This document shows positions 53,410 to 62,683 of a stretch of 64,000 bases of DNA, one piece after another. Both the position numbers and the translations under genes were made by a program. Position 1 is the first letter of the stretch, and every line of letters starts with the position of its first letter. Location: the NCBI GenBank assembly GCA_040385525.1, contig JAZKHE010000002.1, forward strand, positions 930,001-994,000. The letters are read 5' to 3'. Under the pieces are notes generated by a model. It did not search any database. It had not been told where the DNA came from and saw nothing but the letters and a program-made list of their open reading frames with translations. Source of the DNA: JAZKHE01 sp040385525 (GTDB lineage: Bacteria > Bacteroidota > Bacteroidia > UBA4408).

Positions 53410-54678
53410 TTACGTTTTTTGTTTTTTCTTTTTGGCAGCAGGAAACAAAATGTTGTTTAAAATTAAGCGATAGCCTGGCGAATTAGGATGTAAATTTAAA
53501 TCGGTTGGTGGGTCGCCCACATAATGTTGATAATCTTCGGGGTCGTGTCCGCCATAAAAAGTCCAAGTTCCTTTTCCTATCGTTCCGTGTATATACCTTG
53601 CTTCGCTTAAAGCTTTGTTTTCTCCTAAAATCAATACACCCGATTTAATCAAGTTCTTTTTAAAAGCAGTGGTTTGCCCCATGAATCCTTTAATAATTTG
53701 CTCGTGATTTTGGCAAAGCATGGTTGGAACAGGATCCCATTTTGCACTGAATTCAAACAAAGAAAATAAGTCAGATGTTTCGGCTACTTTTGGTCCTTCA
53801 GTATTGGGTCTACTATCAATATCAGAATATTCGTATTCGTAAGGATTGGTGCTTATTCTAAATTTATCAAATGCGTACGTTTTGTTGTAATCAATTACTT
53901 TATTGTAATTAGCTGTTGAGCCATCACCATCATACATAAATTCACAAATATCCACACCCTCTGCAGATAGAGCAATATCATACGAATCGGTAGCAGAACA
54001 CATCGCAAATAAAAATCCACCACCAGCAGCAAAATCTTTTATTTTTAAAGCTACACCTAACTTAAGTTCAGATACTTTGCTAAAGCCTAATTTTTTAGCC
54101 ATGGTTTCGTTTTCGCGCACTTGCTCTTGATACCAAGGTGTTTGATTGTAGGCTGCGTAAAACTTTCCGTATTGTCCTGTAAAATCTTCGTGATGCAAAT
54201 GCAACCAATCGTATAAAGGTAATTTCCCTTCAATAATTTCTTCGTCGTAAACTACATCGTAAGGAACCTCTGCATACTTTAAAACCATTGTTACGGCATC
54301 ATCCCAAGGCTGTTTGCTTTTTGGTGAATATACTGCAACTTTAGGGGCTTTATCTAATTTCACAATATCCATATTTGCTTCTGCCGATGATATTTCGGTA
54401 AGAATTGCTGTGTATTGAGCGTCGGCAATAATTTCGTAACTAACACCACGAATTTGACATTCGCTTTCAATTTGTTTTATGTTGTCGGTAGCAAAACTGC
54501 CGCCTCTGTAATTTAAAAGCCAATCAACACTTATATCGTTTTTTAAAACCCAAAAAGCAATTCCATACGCTTTTAAATGATTTTTTTGTGTTGTTGCATC
54601 CATAGGAATTAGGATCTTAGATGCAAAACTTACATTAAAAAGTAAAAGAAAAAATAAAACTATTTTGTGTTTTAGCAT
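53410..54678 (-). CDS. Conserved Bacteroidota secreted protein (homologues often labelled asparagine synthetase B)
   Basis: A 422-residue protein with a signal peptide to about 19 (S-F-A-S). The conserved start K-I-L-I-P-M-D-A-T-T-Q-K-N-H-L-K-A-Y-G is, as I recall, shared with Bacteroidota proteins annotated as asparagine synthetase B; I could not check this. No Ntn-type N-terminal Cys, no glutaminase triad and no ATP-pyrophosphatase motif is visible, and an exported enzyme of that type would be unusual, so that label is doubtful. Other landmarks are L-H-L-H-H-E-D-F-T-G-Q-Y-G (about 161-173), G-G-G-F-L-F-A-M-C-S-A-T-D (about 220) and Y-G-G-H-D-P-E-D (about 377). The tail K-K-K-K-Q-K-T is basic. 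It sits between dnaB and the hydrolase gene. Confidence 0.6.
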   Translation of the reverse strand: MLKHKIVLFFLLLFNVSFASKILIPMDATTQKNHLKAYGIAFWVLKNDISVDWLLNYRGGSFATDNIKQIESECQIRGVSYEIIADAQYTAILTEISSAEANMDIVKLDKAPKVAVYSPKSKQPWDDAVTMVLKYAEVPYDVVYDEEIIEGKLPLYDWLHLHHEDFTGQYGKFYAAYNQTPWYQEQVRENETMAKKLGFSKVSELKLGVALKIKDFAAGGGFLFAMCSATDSYDIALSAEGVDICEFMYDGDGSTANYNKVIDYNKTYAFDKFRISTNPYEYEYSDIDSRPNTEGPKVAETSDLFSLFEFSAKWDPVPTMLCQNHEQIIKGFMGQTTAFKKNLIKSGVLILGENKALSEARYIHGTIGKGTWTFYGGHDPEDYQHYVGDPPTDLNLHPNSPGYRLILNNILFPAAKKKKQKT

Positions 54679-54687
54679 TTTAAAAAA

Positions 54688-56226
54688 CTAAAATGGTGCT
54701 TCGTTATCAAAATCTTTATTCATTTTTGATGAAAAAGTTATAGAAGGACTACTAGCGTTATCAAAATCGTTATCTACGCTTCCTGCTGACGAAATAGCTT
54801 CTAAACTCATGGTTTCGTAGTCAACAAACTTTGCAAGATGTGGAATAAATCGAAGATTTACATCCTCTAACGATCCGTTTCTATGTTTAGCAATAATAAT
54901 TTGTCCTAAATTTTCTGGAAAAGCATTTCCATCTTCATCTTGTGTAATTTGATAATATTCTGGACGATAAATAAACATTACCATATCGGCATCTTGCTCA
55001 ATTGCACCCGATTCACGTAAGTCAGAAAGTTGTGGTTTTTTAAGTCCACCACGTGTTTCAACAGCACGACTTAATTGCGAAAGTGCAATAATTGGAATAT
55101 TTAATTCTTTTGCAATACTTTTTAATGAACGAGAAATCGTACTAATTTCTTGTTCACGATTTCCTCCTTTGTTGTCGCCACCTGCCGTCATTAACTGCAA
55201 GTAATCTATCACCACTAAATCAATATCGTGTTGCGCTTTTAAACGTCTGCATTTTGCTCTTAATTCAAAAACAGATAAGGCAGGCGTATCATCAATATAA
55301 ATAGGAGCCGTTTCTAAAGTTTTTATTTTAGTAAGTAGCTGTTGCCACTCGTAATTTTCTAGTTTTCCTTTTTTTAATTTTTCTGCAGAAAGCTCTGTTT
55401 CACCAGCAATTAAACGATTTACCAACTGCACACTCGACATCTCTAACGAAAATATAGCAACACCTTTTTTGTATTGTACAGCTGTGTTTCTTGCTAACGA
55501 CAATACAAATGCGGTTTTACCCATACCTGGTCGTGCAGCCATAATAACTAAATCAGAAGGCTGCCAACCCGATGTAATTCTATCTAAAGCCGTAAATCCT
55601 GATGGAACACCACTAACACCTTCGGTATGGCGAGCTTTTTCAATTTGCTCAACAGCTTGTTTTAAAAGGGAATTCATCCCTTCGTAATTTTTGCTGATGT
55701 TTTTTTCTGCAATCGAAAATAAATTGCTTTCTGCTTTATCTAATAAGTCAAAAACATCAGAACTATCTTCGTAAGCATCGCGAATTGTTTCCGACGAAAT
55801 ACGAATTAATTCTCTTTGAATAAATTTTTGTAAAATAATACGTGCATGAAACACAATGTTTGCTGCAGATGCAATACGATTGGTTAATTGAGTAATGTAA
55901 TACGCACCACCAACAATTTCTAATTCTCCACTTTTTTTAAGTTGAGATGTAACCGTTAAAATATCAATGGGTTCGTTGTTTTGAAACAAAATACAAATTG
56001 CAGCATATATTTTTTGATGCGATTCTTTGTAAAAAGATTCTATACTTAAAATATCAATTACTTCGTTTAAAGGTTTTTTTTCGAGCATCATCGCACCCAA
56101 AACAGCTTCTTCTAAATCTACAGCTTGTGGCGGAAGTTTGCCATGTTCTTGCACAGGAATAAAATTTCCGGCTTTGTTAATTTTGCGTTTTGTTGCGTCT
56201 TGCGATATATTTTGTCCAGCGTTCAT
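54688..56226 (-). CDS. dnaB: Replicative DNA helicase DnaB
   Basis: A 512-residue hexameric helicase. The N-terminal primase-interacting domain starts at P-Q-A-V-D-L-E-E-A-V-L-G-A-M-M (about 33). The RecA-like C-terminal domain has Walker A A-R-P-G-M-G-K-T (231-238), E-M-S, the Walker B-type I-D-Y-L-Q-L-M and the R-E-x-x-I-S-x-S-L-K arginine-finger region. It heads a minus-strand run with two secreted-protein genes. The start ATG is preceded by TAAATTTG ending 4 nt away (see the regulatory entry). Confidence 0.95.
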   Translation of the reverse strand: MNAGQNISQDATKRKINKAGNFIPVQEHGKLPPQAVDLEEAVLGAMMLEKKPLNEVIDILSIESFYKESHQKIYAAICILFQNNEPIDILTVTSQLKKSGELEIVGGAYYITQLTNRIASAANIVFHARIILQKFIQRELIRISSETIRDAYEDSSDVFDLLDKAESNLFSIAEKNISKNYEGMNSLLKQAVEQIEKARHTEGVSGVPSGFTALDRITSGWQPSDLVIMAARPGMGKTAFVLSLARNTAVQYKKGVAIFSLEMSSVQLVNRLIAGETELSAEKLKKGKLENYEWQQLLTKIKTLETAPIYIDDTPALSVFELRAKCRRLKAQHDIDLVVIDYLQLMTAGGDNKGGNREQEISTISRSLKSIAKELNIPIIALSQLSRAVETRGGLKKPQLSDLRESGAIEQDADMVMFIYRPEYYQITQDEDGNAFPENLGQIIIAKHRNGSLEDVNLRFIPHLAKFVDYETMSLEAISSAGSVDNDFDNASSPSITFSSKMNKDFDNEAPF

Positions 56227-56230
56227 ACCT

Positions 56231-56238
56231 CAAATTTA
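56231..56238 (-). promoter_or_regulatory. Promoter -7 element 4 bases before the dnaB ATG (leaderless candidate)
   Basis: TAAATTTG on the minus strand, an exact TAnnTTTG match, is followed by AGGT and the ATG. No TTTG lies at the right distance upstream, so this is weaker than the TonB-receptor case. Confidence 0.35.
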
Positions 56239-56335
56239 CGAAAAAAGTAGGGGAGTTTTTAATTCAATATCACAAACTACAAACATATTCTAATTAACTG
56301 ATAATTAAATTGTTAAATGGCTAAACTTGAAGCGA

Positions 56336-56367
56336 TTTGTTTACTTAAAGCTAAATCGTTATATTAA
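56336..56367 (+). promoter_or_regulatory. Candidate promoter of the lipoprotein gene, ending 4 bases before its ATG
   Basis: TTTG (56336-56339), a 20-nt spacer, TATATTAA (56360-56367; two bases off TAnnTTTG), then CGTA and the ATG at 56372. The -33 fits and the -7 is imperfect. Confidence 0.3.
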
Positions 56368-56371
56368 CGTA

Positions 56372-57664
56372 ATGAAAACGCTAATTATTGTTTTTTCTGT
56401 ACTAGTTTCTATTTCATTTTTTTTCGCTTGTAAGAAAAAGAAAGATGAAGAATTGCCTAAAATTGAAATTGTAAGCCCGAGCATTGGCGATAAATATAAC
56501 GATAATAATGATGTAGATTTTACGATTAATGTTAGCGATAACCTTATAATAGAAAACATAAAAGTAAATTTAGTTGATGCTGATAAAAGAGCGGTAAGCT
56601 CTACTTTAACTGAGTTTCCGAAGCAAAAAAAATATGAATGGAAAAGTTATGTAACAATTGATGCATCAAAAATTAATGCAAGCGGAACGTATTATTTAAA
56701 TTTTGTCGCTAACGACGGAACAAACATAGAAAGCGTTTATTTACCCGTTTATATTACTGAAACACTATTGCATAAAAAAGCCATTTATATTATAACGAAT
56801 GAGTTTGCAAAAGGAGCAGAAATCCAAAAGTTAGATTCAGTAAATAATTTATCGGTTTTTACTCGATTAACTGGCGATTACTTAGGTGCAGCAATTGACA
56901 ATAAATACAAACGTGTTTATACTTGTGGCAATTACGAAGGGCCTTTGCAAGCAATAGATACAAGAAACGCATCTCGCTTATGGAAATTAGATACTCCATT
57001 AAATAATTCAAAATATTTTTCGGCAATCAGTGCTTCTAGCGGAATGGTGTATGTTGGTTTTTACGAAGGTTTTTTTCAAGGATTTAATGAAAAAGGAGAG
57101 CGTTTTTTTTCTACGAAAAACACAGAAGATGTAAATTATTTTCCTGAAAAATTTTTTAGAAGTACAAACAATATTGTAACTTTTGAAAGGCACAAAGGCG
57201 AAAATAAAAAAAGATTAAAATCGTATTATTTAAGTGGTAATGCACATCAAGAAATGTATATAGATTTTGAACCCATTGCTATTTTGGCTAAAGAAGCAAA
57301 TACTTGTTTTGTGCTTGCTAATAAAGACGAGAAAGCGAATTTATATGTGTATGATATAGAGGCAAATTCGTATTACAATCCTACTTTAATTAGTGGAAAA
57401 ATAATTTGTGCTGCCAAGGCAGAAAATAAAGTAGTGTATTGCGATGGAACATCTATTTTGGTTTACGATGATGCAACAAATAGCCTTACTCTTTTAAAAA
57501 ATAATTTTGTTGCCGAAAAGTTGGAATACGATATTACCACCAATGAATTAATTGCTTTGCAAAAAGGAGTTGTTTATTTAATTGATTTTGCAAACGGAAG
57601 CACAAAAAAAAGCATTGCAGTTAATAGCAATGCTTCTGATATTTTGTTGCAATTAAGTAAATAA
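56372..57664 (+). CDS. Lipoprotein with an Ig-like domain and a propeller-like remainder
   Basis: From the ATG at 56372 (M-K-T-L-I-I-V-F-S-V-L-V...) the protein has 430 residues with lipobox F-F-A-C-K-K-K-K; a longer in-frame start at 56327 lacks a signal-peptide-like end and is not used. An Ig/cadherin-like domain (about 30-120; I-E-I-V-S-P-S-I-G-D-K-Y) is followed by repeating hydrophobic strands with W/Y-V-G/D-C-pattern (about 135-430), consistent with a beta-propeller. The function is unknown. It converges with accA (stop codons adjoin). Confidence 0.65.
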   Translation: MKTLIIVFSVLVSISFFFACKKKKDEELPKIEIVSPSIGDKYNDNNDVDFTINVSDNLIIENIKVNLVDADKRAVSSTLTEFPKQKKYEWKSYVTIDASKINASGTYYLNFVANDGTNIESVYLPVYITETLLHKKAIYIITNEFAKGAEIQKLDSVNNLSVFTRLTGDYLGAAIDNKYKRVYTCGNYEGPLQAIDTRNASRLWKLDTPLNNSKYFSAISASSGMVYVGFYEGFFQGFNEKGERFFSTKNTEDVNYFPEKFFRSTNNIVTFERHKGENKKRLKSYYLSGNAHQEMYIDFEPIAILAKEANTCFVLANKDEKANLYVYDIEANSYYNPTLISGKIICAAKAENKVVYCDGTSILVYDDATNSLTLLKNNFVAEKLEYDITTNELIALQKGVVYLIDFANGSTKKSIAVNSNASDILLQLSK

Positions 57665-58621
57665 TTAGGCTTCAATAACTACGCCCATTGCGCAATATTT
57701 ATCAATACGTTGATTAATTCTATCTTTTACTGATAATTTATCTAATTCGGCTAATTGCTTTATTATTTCTTCTTTAACTGTTTGGTGTATAGCAGGAATG
57801 TTAGAGTGCGCACCACCTTCAGGTTCAGGAATAATTCCGTCAATTAATTTATTAGCTAACATATCTTTAGCAGTTAATTTTAAAGCTTCGGCTGCTTTCT
57901 CTTTAAAATCCCATGTTCTCCATAAAATAGTAGAGCAGTTTTCTGGTGAAATTACCGAATACCAAGAGTTTTCTAACATTAACACTCTGTCTCCAACACC
58001 AATACCTAAAGCTCCACCACTAGCTCCTTCTCCAATAATAATACATATTACAGGCACTTTTAATTGAGCCATTTCTAACAAGTTGCGCGCAATAGCTTCG
58101 CCTTGTCCGCGTTCTTCTGCTTCTAAACCCGGAAAAGCACCTGGAGTATCAATAAAAGTAACAATAGGCTTGTTAAATTTTTCGGCCATTTTCATTAGGC
58201 GCAATGCTTTGCGGTAACCTTCAGGATTTGGCATACCAAAATTACGCAACTGGCGCATTTTAGTGTTAATACCTTTTTGTTGACCAATAAACATAACCGT
58301 TCTGCCATCAATATCGCCAAAACCACCCACCATTGCTTTGTCATCTTTCACCGTTCTATCGCCGTGTAATTCAATCCACGAGTGGTTACTCATATAATCG
58401 ATATAGCTTAGTGTGTATGGGCGCTCAGGATGACGAGAAACCATAACACGTTGCCAAGGAGTAAGGTTGTTGTATATTTCTTTACGCGTAAGAGATAGTT
58501 TATTTTCAAGTTCGCCAAGGGTTTTAGAAGTATCAATATTGGTTTTTTCTTCAACTTCTTTAATCTTTTCAATTTGCTCTAAAATCTCTTGTATCGGTTT
58601 TTCAAATTCTAAAAATGTCAT
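57665..58621 (-). CDS. accA: Acetyl-CoA carboxylase carboxyltransferase subunit alpha
   Basis: A 318-residue subunit that, with AccD, transfers the carboxyl group from biotin to acetyl-CoA in fatty-acid synthesis. The start M-T-F-L-E-F-E-K-P-I is the usual AccA N-terminus. The crotonase-fold core has M-V-G-G-F-G-D-I-D-G-R-T-V, T-F-I-D-T-P-G-A-F-P-G, and G-E-G-A-S-G-G-A-L-G-I-G, which bind CoA. No zinc finger is present, as expected for the alpha subunit. The -7 box TACATTTG (58642-58649) lies 20 nt upstream. Confidence 0.95.
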   Translation of the reverse strand: MTFLEFEKPIQEILEQIEKIKEVEEKTNIDTSKTLGELENKLSLTRKEIYNNLTPWQRVMVSRHPERPYTLSYIDYMSNHSWIELHGDRTVKDDKAMVGGFGDIDGRTVMFIGQQKGINTKMRQLRNFGMPNPEGYRKALRLMKMAEKFNKPIVTFIDTPGAFPGLEAEERGQGEAIARNLLEMAQLKVPVICIIIGEGASGGALGIGVGDRVLMLENSWYSVISPENCSTILWRTWDFKEKAAEALKLTAKDMLANKLIDGIIPEPEGGAHSNIPAIHQTVKEEIIKQLAELDKLSVKDRINQRIDKYCAMGVVIEA

Positions 58622-58641
58622 TTTCTTCTATTTTAGGATTA

Positions 58642-58649
58642 CAAATGTA
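58642..58649 (-). promoter_or_regulatory. Promoter -7 element of accA
   Basis: TACATTTG on the minus strand, an exact TAnnTTTG match, lies 20 nt before the ATG at 58621. It is just outside the 3' end of the OmpA-family gene. Confidence 0.45.
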
Positions 58650-58666
58650 GTAAAAAAATAAAAATA

Positions 58667-60817
58667 CTATTTTCCTTTCTTTTTAGGTGTTTCAATAGCA
58701 GGCGCAACCTTAAATATTTTGAATTCTGTTCTTCTATTCATCATTTTTTCTTTGTCAGAACAGTCAATTCCATTTAAACATCTATTTAATATTTTGGTTT
58801 CTCCTAAACCTTTTGAAGAAATATTTGTAGGTTTTACACCTTTTGTTGCAATTAAGTCGGCAACCGATTTTGCTCTTTTTGCAGATAATTCTAAATTAGC
58901 ATTGTCATCTCCATCAGCATCGGTATAGGCTAACACATCAACAAAATAACCAGGATTTGAGCGCATTATTTTTGCTACTTCTGCAATCTTTTTTTCTTCT
59001 TCTTTTGAAATTTTTATGCTTCCAGAATCAAAGTATATATTTTGTGTAATTGTAATTTCATTCTCCTTCGATTTTTTAAAATCTTTTAATTTTATTGAAA
59101 TATTTTCTTCTTCAGGAATAGCAATCAACGCATTAAAATCGTGCGGTAAAATTGTGTACGAAAAGTTTTGATCTTTATCACGTTGAATTTTAGTAATTAC
59201 ATTTCCCGATTGGTTAGCGATATAAATTATATCATCTTTTACTTCTGAATTTTTTTCAATTTCAATATTTACTTGTTTTCCTTCGTCAATAGATTTAAAT
59301 GAAAAATCCCCATAAATATCTGTAGTTGTAGTTCTAATTATTTCGCCACCTTCGCCTTTTAAATTTACAACTTGATTAATAATTGATTTTTTTTCGGTTT
59401 CTCCAACTAATAATTTAGCGTAAATATTTCTATACTTTTTAGAATTAGCGTCAAAATTTGGTTCTGGTTCTATTGCTTTTTTTGCCCACAAAATTTCGCC
59501 ATTACTATTTAGTTTAGTTAGGTAAACACAAAAGTTTCCACTGTTGGTTAATTCAATTTTGCCAAATTTTGCTACTCCTGCAAATTCGCCAATAGCAATA
59601 ATGTTTTTTTCATTATCAACTGTAATATCTTTTCCAGCATCATCTTTTGTAAAGCCTGAATTTACTATCCATTCTGTGTTGTTTTGGTTGTTAATTTTGG
59701 CAATATAAAAATCGAAACCAGAATCTGATGCGTCTGTTTCTGCAACTTTATTATTAATAGTAATTTTGTTTTTATAAGAACCCGTAATGTATATGTTTTC
59801 ATTATTATCTGAGGCAATTGCATTTGGATATGAAAAACCTTCAAATAATTTTTTTGTCAACAAGTTTCCGTCGCTACTAGAGTTGATTTGAAAAGCACTT
59901 CCTAGTTCTTCTTGGTACAAATTAAAATTTAAGCCCGAATTTTTTGAATCTGGAGATATAACTCGCTTTACTGTTTGTAAAGCAATTAACGCATCTTTTT
60001 TGTGAGTAAAATGAACATCATTTACAACGCTCTTATTTGACTCTTCAGAAGAGTTTTTTATCCAATTTAATGTGCCAGCAGTTGAATAATTTGCTAAAAA
60101 CCCATCATTAGTTGAACCATTAATACTTCTATCTCCAAATGTTGCTGAACTTGAAAATGAGCCACCAACCAATATTAAACCAGGAATTATATCAATAGAC
60201 ATTGCAACATCTTTACCTGTTCCACCAAAGTGTTTCGACCATTCTACTTTTCCGTTAGGGGAATATTTTGCTAAAAATCCATCAGTATCTCCATTTGATT
60301 TTTCTGTTTCTTTTTCAAAATTCGTAACTCCATAAAAAGAACCAGTAACATAAACATAATTACTGCCATCAATAGCAATATCATATGCAGTTGCTGCGTT
60401 TGCTTTTTTAACCCAAATAATATCGCCAGACGGATTGTATTTTGCAATAAATGCATATTCACCTTTTCCTTTAACGGTTATATAATCGAATGAAGCTGTG
60501 TCGGTAAAATTACCACAAACATAAACGTATCCATCTTTATCTACGGCAACTCCAGTAGCAACATCATATTGAACGCCACCTGCAGAAGTTATCCACTGAC
60601 AAACTCCATTTTTTGAATATTTGGCAATGTATGCGTCAGAACCTCCTGCGCTGCCTATGTACAAATTATCACTTTTTATAGCACCTTCAAAGCCACCAAC
60701 AATGTATATATTACCATATTTATCAGTTGTAACAGCGTCGGTTGCTACCGCATTTTGTGCTTTAGAATAACTAGTTGTAGTTATTATAATTATTAATACT
60801 GCTAATATTCTTCTCAT
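58667..60817 (-). CDS. OmpA-family protein with SBBP-type propeller repeats
   Basis: A 716-residue protein with a signal peptide to about 20. SBBP-like beta-propeller repeats (about 25-455) recur as G-x-I/V-Y-I/V-x-G-x-F/Y-x-x-x-A and I-A-K-Y/I-N/S. A small carboxypeptidase-regulatory-like domain (about 485-555, G-E-I-I-R-T-T-T-T-D-I-Y-G-D-F-S-F-K) follows. The OmpA domain (about 600-710) has V-D-V-L-A-Y-T-D-A-D-G and L-E-L-S-A-K-R-A-K-S-V, the peptidoglycan-binding Asp/Arg pattern. This predicts a periplasmic or outer-membrane anchor to peptidoglycan with a surface or periplasmic propeller. It is divergent from ispE across a 41-base gap. Confidence 0.85.
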   Translation of the reverse strand: MRRILAVLIIIITTTSYSKAQNAVATDAVTTDKYGNIYIVGGFEGAIKSDNLYIGSAGGSDAYIAKYSKNGVCQWITSAGGVQYDVATGVAVDKDGYVYVCGNFTDTASFDYITVKGKGEYAFIAKYNPSGDIIWVKKANAATAYDIAIDGSNYVYVTGSFYGVTNFEKETEKSNGDTDGFLAKYSPNGKVEWSKHFGGTGKDVAMSIDIIPGLILVGGSFSSSATFGDRSINGSTNDGFLANYSTAGTLNWIKNSSEESNKSVVNDVHFTHKKDALIALQTVKRVISPDSKNSGLNFNLYQEELGSAFQINSSSDGNLLTKKLFEGFSYPNAIASDNNENIYITGSYKNKITINNKVAETDASDSGFDFYIAKINNQNNTEWIVNSGFTKDDAGKDITVDNEKNIIAIGEFAGVAKFGKIELTNSGNFCVYLTKLNSNGEILWAKKAIEPEPNFDANSKKYRNIYAKLLVGETEKKSIINQVVNLKGEGGEIIRTTTTDIYGDFSFKSIDEGKQVNIEIEKNSEVKDDIIYIANQSGNVITKIQRDKDQNFSYTILPHDFNALIAIPEEENISIKLKDFKKSKENEITITQNIYFDSGSIKISKEEEKKIAEVAKIMRSNPGYFVDVLAYTDADGDDNANLELSAKRAKSVADLIATKGVKPTNISSKGLGETKILNRCLNGIDCSDKEKMMNRRTEFKIFKVAPAIETPKKKGK

Positions 60818-60837
60818 TTTTATCTAATTTTAGAATT

Positions 60838-60845
60838 TAAATGTA
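60838..60845 (-). promoter_or_regulatory. Promoter -7 element of the OmpA-family gene
   Basis: TACATTTA on the minus strand, one base off TAnnTTTG, lies 20 nt before the ATG at 60817. On the other strand TAATTTTA (60825-60832), 26 nt before ispE, may serve ispE, but is weaker. Confidence 0.4.
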
Positions 60846-60858
60846 ATAATTAATCGGC

Positions 60859-61680
60859 ATGATTTGCTACCCAAACGCTAAAATAAATTTAGGACTTAAT
60901 GTAATTGAGAAAAGGGCTGATGGTTTCCATAATTTGGAGTCGGTTTTTTATCCAATTCCTTTGGCCGATATTTTAGAAGTTGTTGCTGCAGAAAGCGATG
61001 AACCTAAAATAATGGCTTCGTATAGCGGTATTGAAATTCCGGGAGATAAGAATGATAATTTATGTGTTAAAGCTTATCACTTGTTAAGTAAAGATTTTGA
61101 TTTGCCCGCTATAAAATTTCATTTGCATAAAATTATACCCATGGGTGCTGGTTTGGGTGGTGGTAGTGCCGACGCTTCTTTTTTTATTTTGCAATTAAAT
61201 CAGTTGTTTTCGTTAGGATTAAGCAAGCAAAAAATGAAAAATTATGCTGCGCAATTAGGTAGCGATTGTACTTTTTTTATTGACAATGTGCCGAGTTTTG
61301 CCACAAGTAGAGGAGAAGTTTTGGAGCCATTTGAAATTTCATTAAAAGGATATTTTTTAGTTTTAATAAATCCAGGAATACACGTAAGCACAAAAGATGC
61401 TTTTGCGATGTTGAATCCTGAAAAGTCAAAAATATCAATAAAAAGTATTTTACAACAGCCGATACAAACTTGGAAAGACAATTTGAAAAATGATTTTGAG
61501 AAAACCGTTTTTAAAAAAAATCCTGAAATAGAAAATGTAAAGAATGAATTATATAGTAACGGAGCGTTATATGCTTCTATGACAGGAAGCGGATCGTCTG
61601 TTTTTGCTTTGTTTGAAAAGGAAGTAGATTTAAAAAACACTTTTGAAAACTATTTTTATTACACTGTTTTATTGAAATAG
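60859..61680 (+). CDS. ispE: 4-diphosphocytidyl-2-C-methyl-D-erythritol kinase
   Basis: A 273-residue GHMP-family kinase of the non-mevalonate isoprenoid pathway. The substrate-side motif Y-P-N-A-K-I-N-L-G-L (4-13) matches the family's K-I-N-L, the ATP loop is P-M-G-A-G-L-G-G-G-S-A-D-A (94-106), and the closing G-S-G-S-S-V-F-A is at about 250-257. It presumably feeds lycopene, quinone and peptidoglycan lipid carriers. It converges on a barrel-protein gene after 48 bases, with no terminator recognised. Confidence 0.92.
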   Translation: MICYPNAKINLGLNVIEKRADGFHNLESVFYPIPLADILEVVAAESDEPKIMASYSGIEIPGDKNDNLCVKAYHLLSKDFDLPAIKFHLHKIIPMGAGLGGGSADASFFILQLNQLFSLGLSKQKMKNYAAQLGSDCTFFIDNVPSFATSRGEVLEPFEISLKGYFLVLINPGIHVSTKDAFAMLNPEKSKISIKSILQQPIQTWKDNLKNDFEKTVFKKNPEIENVKNELYSNGALYASMTGSGSSVFALFEKEVDLKNTFENYFYYTVLLK

Positions 61681-61728
61681 AAGTCTATATTTTTTTACTA
61701 TAAACACCCTTAAATAACTAAAAATAAA

Positions 61729-62412
61729 CTATTTGTCACTTGGGTTAGCAAAATAATAATTTAATGAAATTCGAGCGTAAGTAGGTTTAAAACTAGATGT
61801 ATAATCAAATGTTGTTTTTGAAGTAATTATTTCGCCAGTATTTTGATTGTAAACAAATCCAGATGTTTCGCGTTTTTGATTAAAGTAAATCATTCGCATA
61901 CCAAATTCGCCACCAATACTAAAATTATCATCAAAAAAATATTCAGTTCCAAAACCAAGTAAACCACCAAAAATATTTATACCACTTAGCTGTTTTTGTA
62001 AATCGACATTTGATGTAATATTTGAACTATTTTCGATACTTGCAGAAATAATAAATTTAGTAAAACTCATTATACCGTATGCTTTTAGTTTATTACTTTG
62101 CTTAAAAAAATATTTAGTTCCAACAGTTGGCATGTAAATGGAACCTGTTAGTTTAACTTTATCTTCGTATGAAACAATCGTGCCTGTAATTCGATCGTAT
62201 CGATTTCCTTTTTCAATAGAACTTACACTTCCATTTAAAACCTGTAGGCTAACAAAAGGGACAACTTTTTTAATTTTATAACCAAATGATGCGCCGTTAA
62301 GTTGTATTCCTGGGCTTACACTAAATGCGAATTGAGCATTACTTTTAGTAGCAATTAAACAAAATATCGCTGTAAATACTAAATTTAGTAATAAGGGTTT
62401 TTTTATTTTCAT
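61729..62412 (-). CDS. Outer-membrane beta-barrel protein
   Basis: A 227-residue protein with a signal peptide (M-K-I-K-K-P-L-L-L-N-L..., to about 26, S-N-A-Q). It alternates amphipathic strands with a short tail ending Y-F-A-N-P-S-D-K; the strand G-G-E-F-G-M-R-M-I-Y-F near residue 165 and R-I-S-L-N-Y-Y-F near 217 are typical. It resembles the PorT/OprF-like small barrels of Bacteroidota. TAACTTAG (62436-62443, minus strand) may be its -7 box. Confidence 0.7.
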   Translation of the reverse strand: MKIKKPLLLNLVFTAIFCLIATKSNAQFAFSVSPGIQLNGASFGYKIKKVVPFVSLQVLNGSVSSIEKGNRYDRITGTIVSYEDKVKLTGSIYMPTVGTKYFFKQSNKLKAYGIMSFTKFIISASIENSSNITSNVDLQKQLSGINIFGGLLGFGTEYFFDDNFSIGGEFGMRMIYFNQKRETSGFVYNQNTGEIITSKTTFDYTSSFKPTYARISLNYYFANPSDK

Positions 62413-62435
62413 GTTTTTTGATTATAAGTGTTTTG

Positions 62436-62443
62436 CTAAGTTA
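62436..62443 (-). promoter_or_regulatory. Possible promoter -7 element of the barrel protein gene
   Basis: TAACTTAG on the minus strand lies 23 nt before the ATG at 62412. No -33 match. The rest of the 271-base gap (62413-62683) holds three AACTCT/AGAGTT half-sites (62485-62519) that could form alternative hairpins, but no T-run or gene. Confidence 0.3.
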
Positions 62444-62683
62444 TAAATATTTTTGAATTAAAAAACTAATTTCAAAACAATATTAACTCTAAGAGTTTGT
62501 TTAATTTACTGAAACTCTTTTGAACAAGAGCTTTGTGCTATTTTCGTAATAGTTTGGAATGTTTAGTTTTTTTAATAATAATGGTTTAATAAAATAGCAA
62601 TTTAATAAGCTTATAAAAAACATTTTGTTTATTGTAGTTAATTTTTGGTTTGGTTTGATAAATAAAAGTTAATTAAGAAATAA

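Noticed and set aside
62485..62519. Hairpin-forming AACTCT/AGAGTT half-sites as a terminator
   Set aside because: No T-run follows on either strand and the half-sites can pair in several ways; it is too weak to call.
62501..62623. 40-codon open frame on the minus strand between the barrel and membrane protein genes
   Set aside because: It has no recognisable signal, motif or promoter, and random frames of this length are expected in AT-rich DNA.
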